This document shows positions 22,165 through 32,700 of a DNA stretch of 64,000 bases, piece by piece; positions within the stretch are counted from its first letter, which is position 1, and each line of letters starts with the position of its first letter. The DNA comes from Hyperoplus lanceolatus (lineage: Eukaryota > Chordata > Actinopteri > Uranoscopiformes > Ammodytidae). The DNA lies in contig CM049395.1 of the NCBI GenBank assembly GCA_026929865.2, positions 31,113,501-31,177,500 of the forward strand, written 5' to 3'. The position numbers and the translations under genes were made by a program. The notes under the pieces are model-generated. The model was not told the DNA's origin. It saw only the letters and a program-made list of their open reading frames with translations, and made no database searches.

Positions 22165-22369
22165 CACGAGAAGATCCAGTTGGAACAGATCCTAGAGTGA
22201 CTTCCGGAATATATAGACATTCCCGGGGTCACCCAGGTGTCACAGGTGACTATTTTGGTATAAGATCACGACCTGCGCATGCGCGCGATGGAACATCCAG
22301 TGCTGAAAGCACCGTCTCTGGCGGTCATCCGGAACTCATAGAACCGTAGTTACATACGTAACTATCGTT
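22165..22369 (+). repeat. DIRS right inverted terminal repeat
   Basis: Inverted match to 11893-12070, including the CCGGAATATATAGACATTCC and TGCGCATGCGCGCGATGGA blocks. It has an extra outer stretch (TAGTTACATACGTAACTATC) that is itself nearly palindromic and is also present in the internal complementary region. It ends in GTT next to the resumed sequence of transposon copy A. Confidence 0.85.
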
Positions 22370-23501
22370 ACTATGGAAGACAGCCTTTTGTCCCGGTTTT
22401 CAAGAATCACTGATATACATTATAAAAACTCTATGGGGAATCCATGATTACACACATTAATTGGTTTAGCTTGATTGCTGGGCAAGTTTCTAATGAAAGG
22501 GGATCCTATCAATTACTTTACAGGCCACTGATGACCTACATCCACTGATTAAAACTTGTTTTTTACTTGTTGCTTGCTGTTTTTGAGCTAATGGCAACCT
22601 TGTGTTGTTTGACCTAAACTGACTTACAAAGCCCAACAGTAGGCGACGGGTTAAACAGAATAATAGCTTTAAACTGAGCAGGCAAATGGGTTATGGTTGT
22701 TTAAGTAATATTGCACTAATTAGAAATGTTTCATGAGGTAACTATTATGCACACAAATAATGCAGGCAGATTTGACCTTTGACTCCAAATATGTTGGTAT
22801 TGCATTGTTTGTGCAGGATCTACAATGTTGTGTTTCCGTTCTTTAATTATGTTATCGATGAACAGAAACTGTTTTGACAGATTTTGTTAAAATTGTATTT
22901 AACAGTAATTAAAAACTCTACTTATGGATTTGTGCTTCTTAGAGTCTGGACTAATTGAGATTTCTTGACTTGATATCATAAGGTATAGCTCTATTTTAGT
23001 CTAAGTGTCATTTAACTTTTTTATAACTTATTCACCTGTCTAGATGATAATTTGTAATTTTGATTTTCCTGGGACTTTTTTTCATAAATTCATCATATTT
23101 TCCCTGCACTTTCCTAAATGCTAAATTATTTCTAAACTAATGAAATTCCCATCAGCCTCAGCTGTACTTTGTGTCTTACAATATGGCCATATTTAACATC
23201 TTAGGCCCTTTTTCAGCTATCAATTTAAGTTGCCATAGTAGGAAAACACATGTAATTAATTATATTAAATGGTGGCTGCATTCAATCTATATGAAGCATG
23301 CTCACCCACTGACATGGCTCACTGAGAGACTTCATGGAATGGAGCCATCAAGGTTATTATTTAAAAATGTCCTTTTTTGCTCATTCCTTATATATAAAGG
23401 GTCATAAGCTAAATGGCTGTGGGACCAGTGAATTGCTGAACAAAATAGCTAATATCTATAATGTTCATCTGTTTTGAAGAAAGAACCTTCATGTGATGTA
23501 A

Positions 23502-23523
23502 TGAAAGAAAGAAAGAAAGAAAG
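23502..23523. repeat. (GAAA)n microsatellite
   Basis: Five GAAA units in a row. The tract lies close to a candidate polyA signal of MAP1A on the other strand. Confidence 0.85.
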
Positions 23524-24656
23524 GGAAAACATCTTTCTTCGGTAAATTATGTTTTTATTGGTTTTCATCACACTTTTTTCCCTTTAACAATAAATGTGTT
23601 TTCTATTTAACCTTTTTAAGCATTAGAGATATAAAGAGAATATTGCACTTAAAACAAGAGATGAAATCAGAACCATGAAGCAGTAAGGAGGAAAAAACGA
23701 TCACAAGGCTTTCTTTACATCACAGCCAGGTTACTTTTGTCTCCTCAGTACCGGACAGTTTAGCTTCTTAAATATACATATTTTAAAATAGCATTTCTAT
23801 GTTAAGTCACTTTTTCTTTCGCAATTACAATACAGGAGAACTCAAAAGGTACACATGCACGTACAAGCAGGGCTCACTGAAAACCAACAGTCTTAATGAT
23901 GATTTGTTTCACAACAAACAGGTTTGAATGCCACAGATATTTTCTTTCTTTTTATTTTTTTTGCACATACGAAAATTGCAGCAGTTATGTTTAAGTGAAT
24001 GATTACGTATTAAGCTTTATCTGGAAAAAGTGAGTTCTAGGAAATACTCTATAGATAAAAATGTGTTGACATGAGTGAACTGAGTCCCTCATGTCTGGCA
24101 GTCTGGGTTTCGAGTTGTCTGCTCATATGTGAGTTGTGTTGATGTTGTTATTATTAGACTTTACAGTGATGCAGTATTAAATAGGAATGCAGACTACACT
24201 GTCATTGACTGACTGGGCAGCACAGTGGGCCAACCCACTTTCATCAATGAAGCAATACTTTTTTTAATAAACGATAAAAGAAATAGAAATACCAACTCAA
24301 AATCATTGTCTCCTCAATGTGGCAACCTTTTTGTTTATCATGCTAACGGCATTTTAATCCATAGACAGGAATGATAGGTTTGTCAAACTGTATTCTGTCA
24401 TCCAAAGAAAGAAAGTTTTCTTCCCTGCACACAGTTGGGATGTATCGCAGGCTACGATAGTAAGGTTGTTACTGCCGGTGTGAAGGATGAGTCAGATGTA
24501 ACATGTGATGTACAGTAACCAAGGCAACCAGGAAATCAAAGTCCTCCACAGAGAACGTAAAGGTAATCTGCATCTTCACATTCAAATCCACTGGAGCCAC
24601 GGAGGTCTGAGCCCTGCTCCCGGCAGCCCTCTGGTTTTTCAAAATCCATTGCCATC

Positions 24657-24662
24657 TTTATT
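24657..24662 (-). terminator. map1a: Candidate MAP1A polyadenylation signal
   Basis: TTTATT on the + strand, which is AATAAA on the MAP1A strand, about 1.9 kb beyond the stop. Another AATAAA lies at 23554-23559 on the same strand. The choice between them cannot be made from sequence alone. Confidence 0.35.
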
Positions 24663-26547
24663 TACATGCATCTGTTGTACATGCATCACTAGATGAGTGG
24701 AGGGAATACAATATCATACAGAAAAGGATTTGGGTTGGATCATAACATAGCGATCCTGGTGAGGTGTGTAGGTCCAGTTATTTGTTGGGTAGTTGGTTCT
24801 GTTCCTGGTTAAAAACTATGAAATTACTCAAAATGTATCAAAATATCAAATCATCAATATCAAATTAAAACACATCTATATCCATAATTATAAGTTAATA
24901 AAGTGTTACTTAAAAACATCAAATGATTTACCACTAAAAGGAAAGAAAATTGCCAGTTAAATTATATAATTCAAAAACAGAATGCAATACATTTAAGTGA
25001 TTGTGGCTAACAACATTTTACTTAAGACAAACTATATTTTCTGCAGTTACTATATTTGTGCTTCTTCTAGTGGCAGCTCCAGGAAATCTAAAATGCAACA
25101 GCTGAAATACTGAGTTGGTGCTTTGAAAGTGCCCTTTAATGCTCAATATGTACAACTCAAGACCTTTTTGTGCACTGACGTTCTCATCGACAAAACCAAC
25201 AACAGAGGAGACTAGCTTGCAGAAGCGTCTGCAACAGAGCTATTGATGTAACCCACACTGAAACACCTTACATTTTCTATGACAGGAACACTTTTAATTT
25301 CCCTTCTAGCGCAGCAGGACAGAAAGGCACATGTGGGTGACAGTCTAACCTCTTCCATCAATCAAACCAGCCCACATCTTCATTCACCAGGCAAACACAA
25401 TCAAACTTTGCAACCACATGTTCCTATTGTTGTATTGGAATACATTCTTCATTCTTCAACACAGCTTTTGTATAAAGATCTTTAAGACGCAACAATCGGT
25501 ATGAGATTTACTACGAGGTCTACTCTTTCTTGTATGCTTTTAACTGTTCTTTATGTTAAGGTATGAACAGGTCCAATCCAAAGACCAGGATGATGATTTT
25601 TTTATCAATAATATTACCCGTTCCTTCAGCTCTCCTCATGATCCTCTGCAACGATATGTTTACTGGGAATACACAGAAAAAATACATCAAGACTACAGAA
25701 ACAATTATAGAGAGAAACTTATTCGCCAAATCCACTGTAAGAAATGACAGCCACTTAGAAATTCTTACTGTTACGACTGATTTTCACTTTGAGATAACCG
25801 TAGAAATGTCATAATTCACTACATTACAGACTTTTTAATATGTTTTCCCCTATGCTACAGCATATAGATTAAAAAGACTTATTGAAAGGGCTGCTGGGGT
25901 CTACTTGAAAGTTATGTCAGTAGGAGGAACAAAGTTCAACAGGGGGACTGTCACAAAAGGAAAGACAGAAAGGGAAAGGAGAGGAAAGTAAAGGAAAACT
26001 GATCACAATTAGCAGCCTGTAGTGATCCTTTTTCTATAGGCAAGTGTATTCAAATGAACACCGGTATTGTGAAAGGCTTGCTGTTTGGGATTTCGGAGGA
26101 AGAAAATATAAATGTTGTAGTTTGTTGCCAGCTTTAAGGTGCCAAACTTGTGCTTTGAGTTATTCCAATTAAATGGCGAGCAATCAAACATACATTTTAA
26201 ATTGTTTCCTACATAACTGATTTTGTCTCGACCCCATTGTCTTGCAGGGTTTTGAAAATGACGAGTTAAAGAACAGGCAAAACTGCATCCTCCCTTTCAC
26301 AGGGCAGTGCAATAAAAATGTCGAGGAGGACTGAGCTGTCAGAAAACTACCGCTGTAATACAAATGGTGATGGCCACGACAAGCTTATAAATTAATCAAA
26401 ATCGAGAAAAGAATAGACAGTTATCCAGATCTGTTTCCACTTTCAGTTAAGTGCCCAAAGCAGAAACAGATTTACATATCAGGGTATAGAGAAGAGCAAT
26501 TAAAAACACATCTACAGTGGGAAGAGGGAGAGAGGAAATGCGAAATC

Positions 26548-26703
26548 TTAAAACTCAATCTTGCAGGCGGGAAAAGACTCGTCCTGCATGACGACGGTGC
26601 TGCTGGAGGCCAGGACCATGACGTTGAGCTCCTGCTGCTTCTCATGGGAATGCTGGTACCACTCACGGGTCACCTCCGAGTCATGGGTGGGGATCAGCGT
26701 GAC
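26548..26703 (-). CDS. map1a: MAP1A exon 7 (LC2 C-terminus and stop)
   Basis: A 156-bp last coding exon with its acceptor at 26704-26705 and a TAA stop at 26550-26548. It encodes VTLIPTHDSEVTREWYQ, then LVLASSSTVVMQ-type sequence, and ends QDESFPACKIEF, almost identical to human MAP1A. In the family this C-terminal part of LC2 takes part in light chain-heavy chain and actin/microtubule contacts. It joins the previous exon in phase 0. Confidence 0.95.
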   Translation of the reverse strand, partial: VTLIPTHDSEVTREWYQHSHEKQQELNVMVLASSSTVVMQDESFPACKIEF

Positions 26704-29700
26704 CTGAGAAGGAGAAAAGGGGTCAGGACATGACATGACTGACACAGCTGATAGTATAAGTGCAGGGAGGGCTGGGACATAGGAAATATAAAACAAAAGA
26801 AAATACTTTGGCTCGTCTGACCCACAATCCTCTGCGTAACATCAACAGAACAACCATCTATGCAATGGATGAATAAGCAAGAGGGTCAGTTAAAGGTGCA
26901 ATGTTCTAATGTAATAGTATGTCAAAATGTTATGCATACTGCAAGCTAACTACATACTTTTTAATGTCCAGTAAAAAATCCTGAAATACAGAATACATAA
27001 GTAGACAATCTTAGAACATAAGCAAGTCTCAGACTAATCCCACTTTTCCATTACATGGTACTGGCTCTACTCTACCTGCCTTTGGTATCGGCTACTTTGC
27101 TGGAGGTCATTTTTCATAACAAGATAGTAAGACATGGTAGTACCCTCATAGCTCCATCAGTCGATTATTAGAACATTTTGTTTTTAGATGAAGTAGTTAG
27201 GTTGATTACTACTCAGATAAATATGCCATGTCAATGCAGGCTGTCATTTTTTATTTATCTTTTCAACTTTTAACATTTACCAACATGCTTATCACAGAGT
27301 TCTTGGTAGACTCTCCCATTTTTTGTGGCCCCTTCCAGCTCACGCTGGATTTCAATTGTAAGGACTGGATGTACCTCGTTGAGTTATCACGGCCTGGTTG
27401 TCCAGATAAAGCAGATTCATAAAGTAAAACTAAAGCTGGCTGTGTTGCTATGCAGGATAGTGTGCCACCCAGCGACAATTCTATTTTACCCATCAGTGGT
27501 CTGCAGTGGTTCACATCACCATTTAGTATGTAGTACCTGGTGCTTTGAACCCTGAAGGAGTAGTTGCCAGAAAAGTATGTACCAGGTACTTTTTCGTAGA
27601 ATAGAGTAGAGTAGAGTAGATTAGAGTAGTAATGTTACCTGTAGATTTGATCCCCACTGAGCTTTGCCTTCCAACAGTGCATCAAGGACACCTCGGCTTG
27701 GTTCACCACTTGCCTCGTCATTCCCGCTCACCACATAGTATGCAGAGCGAATGCGTTTGAAAAACTCTTGGTCCACGTTTTTGGCACTGCAGTGGTTGGG
27801 GATGTAGGCCATGTCCACATAAATAGGAAGGCCAGGAATAGCTGCAGAGCCAGACTTCTGAGAACCTGAACGGGGGAACAAATCAAACTATCACTATGTG
27901 CAAAATCTATTTTTTTTAAAGAATCTTAGAAATCATTTTTTGTAGAATTAAATGTAATTTACATTTGAAAAGCTTAATTTTTCTAAAATAATTTGCTCAC
28001 CTGAACTGCTCTTGACACCATTAGACAGCCCCTTGCCTGGGTTGTAACTTGACCTGGAAAGGTCATCATCTTTGGAGCCCTGTCCATCTGACAGACGAGA
28101 CATACGTGAGCTCTTGTCTGCCTCCTTCTTTTTCAGTGAGGCACTGCGAGGAGATGCCGTCTGTTTGACAGGCATGGAAGTTCTCTTGCGCCTCGCTGGG
28201 GATGCTGATTTGGTTTTTCCCGAAGTCTTCTTTAAGCCCTTGGCTTTTGGCTCTTTTTTAATCAAACCATTATCCAAAGAGTCAGGATCCACCATACAAA
28301 CATCTGGATGTGGAGGTTGGGGGGAGGGGTCCATGAAGGGAGCAGGAGGAGGGTCATGGCTCTTTCTAGAGGAATGATGGCTGCCTCCTCCAGTGGCAGA
28401 TATTTTATCAACAGGCATGTAGTCTGCATCCTCATCTGAGTCCATGTTGCCTTCTCCTCTGACCGAGGGGTATTCCTCAGTGCCTGGAGGTCCATCAGAG
28501 TCTGACTGAGAGGCTAAAGACTCGCTGATAGAGGTGGGTGGTGTGTCCTCTGTAGCCAGACCCAGCCCTGCTGACATGCCGCCAGCTTGGTGTAGAGAGC
28601 TGCTGTGAGACTGGAGAGGATGGGGATGTTTGTGAGACCTTCTCTTTACAGACAGATCATGCTCATCACCCTCTTGTGATTGGTCACTTCTGCGCCCTTG
28701 CTCCTCATCATCCCTATCGCTTGATAACTGTCGCATGCATGGGTTTATGAAAGAAGGTGAGAGGTCCTCTTTGCGCTGCCTGCACTCGGAGGAGGAATAT
28801 CCAGGAGAAGTGCGACTGGTATAAGAAGAGGTTGCTCCCATTGGCACATCACCAGCAATATCATCATCACTATCATCATCATCATCATCATCATCCCTCC
28901 TGCCCCCCTTGGCTGCACTCCTCAGCATAGAATGGCGAGCAAAATGGCTGATCAGTTGAAAGTGAAAGTGGTCGAGCAGGGTGCTCTGGCTCCATCTCAC
29001 ATTCCTCTTCAAAGTCATCATCATGACGGTAATGAGGAGGGGAGTCTCCAGGCACCATACCCATCTGGGGCTTTGGCATCTCCCACTCATAAGAACTCCT
29101 GTAACCTGCTGCTGCCGCTCTGGGCTCCACCTTTGCTTGACCTGATGCACCACTGCCTGCTGCTCCAGCAGGTAGAGTTGAGCTGAAGCTGACCTCTGTG
29201 GGGCCATTGGCTGTGTCTTGCTTGCTGACCTGGAGAGGTGAGGGCATGTAGGAGCCAAGAACATCAGGGAGTGCACAACCTGTCTTCTCAGTGGCAGCTG
29301 GAGCAACAGGCTTATCAGAAAATGATAGGCTACCAGCCAGGCCACTAGAAGGCGACCTCTGAATCGTCTCCCGCATGTAAGCCTCTTCATCCTCTTCTTC
29401 ACTGCTGTCAGTCTCCTCAAAGTAATGCTTTCCTTCTATGTCTGGCCGTGGTGAGGATGTGACACCAAACAGCGCGGCACTTGATGCCTCTTTGTCCTTT
29501 GACAGCTCTGCAGTTTGTGCGAACGGTCCAGCTGAGGCTCCAAACCCAACAGTTGTGTCTGGCTTGGACCCTTCAGACCATCCAGGCTTATAGAAGTAGT
29601 CTGATTGAGGGCCTTTGTCTGTAAGGCCACTTAGTCCTGTCGTATACTCCTTCTTGTCCACAGCAAAGGCAGTGGATGGGAGGGAGGGTAAGGATTTGAT

Positions 29701-32700
29701 CTCATCGGATGGGCTGAGGGGTGAATAGCGTGCTAAACTTGAAGTGGAATCAGCTGTGGTTGTAGCAGTGATCTGTTTTTCAGAGACTTCTAGATAGTCA
29801 TCTTTGGCACAAGCAGAGGTGGAAAAGGGAGAGTCCATGGCCAGTGAGTGTTCATCTTTAAAGGAGGAGTACTCAAAGAGAGGCTCTGCAGGTGTCCCCA
29901 GTTCCTCGCCAAACTGACGGCTGGTGGAGAGGGAGCCCGAGGTGGAGGAGGAGTAGCTATAGGCAGAAGATGAGGAGTATCCAGGTGCAGCGGTGGTTGT
30001 GTACTGAAAGCTTGTGTCCAGTGATCTCTTACTCAGAAGGTCTGGTGTCTTCTGTTTTTCAAAATCAGGGTCAACTTTGTCATTCTGGTAATAAGTGTCC
30101 TCGGTTGATTTCAAAGTTAAATCCCCTTTGACTGTGGTCTGACTAGATGAAAATGAATCTTTCTCAACACTTTCATATGAGTATTCAAACCCTGAAGAGT
30201 AGCCAGAGAAACCCGTACCCCCTAAATCCTTTGGCTTTCCACTTAAAAATGAGGAGTCAAACTTAACCTCCTCTTCAGCCTTTGTGAGTGAGCTAGAGCT
30301 GCTTTTTTCCATACCCGGCTTCCCCTGACTGTTATAGCCATATCCAGCCATGGAAACCATAAATTCAGGCCTATTTGAGCCAAACATTTCCCTGATTGGA
30401 CTTTTTACCTCCTTCTCAGACTTCTCTTTGGCACCTTTCTCCATATCAAAATCATCAGCACCCTCATCATCCTCCTCCTCATATTCATCTTCCTCCTCAT
30501 CATCTTCATCAACAACTTCATCATCATCATAGTCCTCCTCATCCTTTGCTGTTAGTTTACGCATGTCAACCTCCAAACACCCCCCTTTATCGCTATAACC
30601 TGGGACAGCTGGTTTGTTCATATCAAATGCTGTCATTGAGGAGTTTGTCTGAGGCTTTGTGCCGTCTGTCTGGTTTTTAAAAGAGATGTCTTTTTCTGAT
30701 GATAAAGATGTGGTGGAGGCTTCAGGTCTATCAGCCGCAGAAGGAAACCGGCTACCTGTGCTGTATTCACATGTCTCTTTTCCTTTTACCTCTTTTTCAA
30801 AAGGTGGTTGGGCAGATGTGCTCTTGGAGTCATACCACGATGAGGTGGAAGACTCTTTTCCACAAGAGACGGTAAATCCCTCCTTTTCTGTCATCTTGTC
30901 CGTGACCGGTGATGGGGGGTCATTTTTCTGCACATTCACTTCACTCTTTGCAATGTCCTTCCCCGTCTTATCAGACTCCTGACGATATAAATCAGAGTCC
31001 ACTGAGCTTGTCTTACATTCATAAATGTCACTGTAAGAGAATGTTTTGCCATGAACATAGGGTGTGTCTTGTCTTGTATACAAGGCCTTTTCTTTGCTCT
31101 CCTTCTCTGGAAAATCATAGAGACTGAAATGAACACTCTTCTCTGGCTCTTTAGAAGCATTATCTGTTTGTTCTATGCTTTCATTTTTTAATTTTTCTTT
31201 GCTTTGATCTGTTGATAAGGGCTTAGAGCCCACCCCACTAGGTAAATCATCATCTTTCTCATCTTCGTCTTCATCTTCATCTGAGTACATCACATTAGGT
31301 TTTGTTTTCTCTTCTTTGCTAAAAGAAACATGTATCTTGTCTGAGACCTTGCCTTCTGATTCCACCTTTGCAGATTTTGTCTCAAAGGTGTAGTCGTCAT
31401 CCAAAAAGCACCCCTCTTTTGCTTCCATAAGTTTGGCCTTTACAGTAGGCTGTAGATCCTTTTTGGTGTAACAATCAACTATTTCGTCTTCTTCTTCTAC
31501 CTCATTGTCTTCATTGGATTCTTCAGATGCTTCAAATGCTCTCTTATCAGCTTGAATACCGCTAAAGGGGGTATTGTCTGAGATAGTGACTCCCTCATCT
31601 TTGTCTTCTGTCTTAAACGCTTTCTCTTCTGTTGGAGAGTAACCACTGCTTGTAGGTACAGACTGTGTGGGTGAGGCCAGTTTCATGGTGCTGTCATCTG
31701 GACTTAAACATCTTTCCTCACTCTCATGCCTGGAGCGGGACTCTAATGACGAAGGGGTTGAAACAGGCTTTAAATCAGCACTACTGTTAAATCCCTCTGC
31801 ACTAAAGAGAGTCTGGTTTTCTTTGACAGCCTGTGTGGGAGAGTACTGCTTTGTAGAGAAGGGGGGAGGAGTAAAAGTGGCAGAGGGAGATTTCTCCTTC
31901 TCCTGAAGCATCATGGAGGCTGCATGTTCATAGCCCTCTTGGAGTTTACCAAGAGGCATGTCAACGTTCGGAGTCTGGTCCTCGTCCTCGTCTTCTTCAT
32001 CATCTTCTTCTTCATGGACTGATTTAGTCTTTGCATCGCACTCCATTTCAGGAATGTTGGGCTGGTACTCATCAGAGGAAGGAGACTTAAAGCACTTGTC
32101 GTCCTCCAGAGAGGAGGTGGGTGAAATGGTTCCTGCAGAGTGGAGATAGTCCTTTCCATGGATTGCCTCAGCACGTGAGGGGATACTGTTAATGGTTTCA
32201 AGCATAAGAGAGTTCTTCACAGCTTCCTCGGTCTGAGGTGCTGTCACAGACGCTATCGACTGGTCCTCTGCTACAGATGTGGCAAAGGACGACAATTTGT
32301 CATATTCTGTGATGGATGTTGCTGAAGAGATGTGTTCCTCCTCTGCAAGAGGAGCAGCAATGATGGCCGGGTAAGGTGCAAGCTCATGCTCGTGACCTCC
32401 CATGAAGGCTTTGTGTTTGACATCTGCAACATGAGACATGGCAGAGTACTTCATCTCTTTAATACCGTGCATGGAGTCAAAGGAGCCAGGGACATCAGGG
32501 ACAGAGACATCATAGGAGCCCACATCATAGCGCAGCTGTGGGATCCTATCTTCTGTTTCCTCATGGATCTCCTCATCAGAGATGGTCTGTTCAGTCTCGG
32601 AGTAACCGGGGATGGTCTCATCTTGGATGAAGGAGAATTGCTCTGAGGCGGAGGCTGTGAATTGCCCAGTTAGGGCAGTTGATAAAGTTTTTTGCTCGGC

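Larger units (their letters stand above)
11893..22369 (+). mobile_element. DIRS1-type tyrosine-recombinase retrotransposon, old and broken
   Basis: A ~10.5-kb DIRS element including a nested LINE; without the LINE it is about 6.3 kb. Parts in order: left inverted terminal repeat, a leader with tandem repeats, a gag-like region, reverse transcriptase, RNase H, tyrosine recombinase, internal complementary region, right inverted terminal repeat. This split inverted-repeat plan marks DIRS1-like elements, which integrate through a circular intermediate without target duplication. GTT is present at both outer junctions, as the family is known to show. The copy is broken: besides the LINE insertion, roughly half a dozen breaks are evident. 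Well-matched terminal repeats suggest a middle-aged rather than ancient insertion. It is treated here as a fossil. Confidence 0.9.
10882..22412 (+). mobile_element. Non-autonomous DNA transposon (copy A), split by a DIRS insertion
   Basis: The left part is 10882-11892 and the right part 22370-22412, about 1.05 kb in total. The outer ends are inverted repeats: the left starts CAGTGATTCTTGAGAA and the right ends TTCAAGAATCACTG. A second, continuous copy lies at 34977-35927 and aligns along its whole length, including the point where the DIRS element entered. The two copies are therefore one repeat family. No coding capacity is visible. The flanks are AT-rich (TATA-like), so the target duplication cannot be settled, and the superfamily is open. 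Confidence 0.8.
22413..26547. other. MAP1A 3'UTR and intergenic sequence
   Basis: No coding exon is visible. The part next to the MAP1A stop, read on the - strand, should be its 3'UTR. Candidate - strand polyA signals lie at 24657-24662 and 23554-23559, giving 3'UTRs of about 1.9 or 3.0 kb. A (GAAA)n tract sits at 23502-23523 and a purine-rich stretch at about 25960-25998. The rest, 22413-23500, is AT-rich and shows nothing I can name. Confidence 0.5.

Noticed and set aside
27948-29420. A 490-codon - strand frame that looks like a separate gene
   Set aside because: Its second half (below 28902) is the continuation of MAP1A after the one-base break. Its first half overlaps MAP1A in another frame and has no recognisable content.
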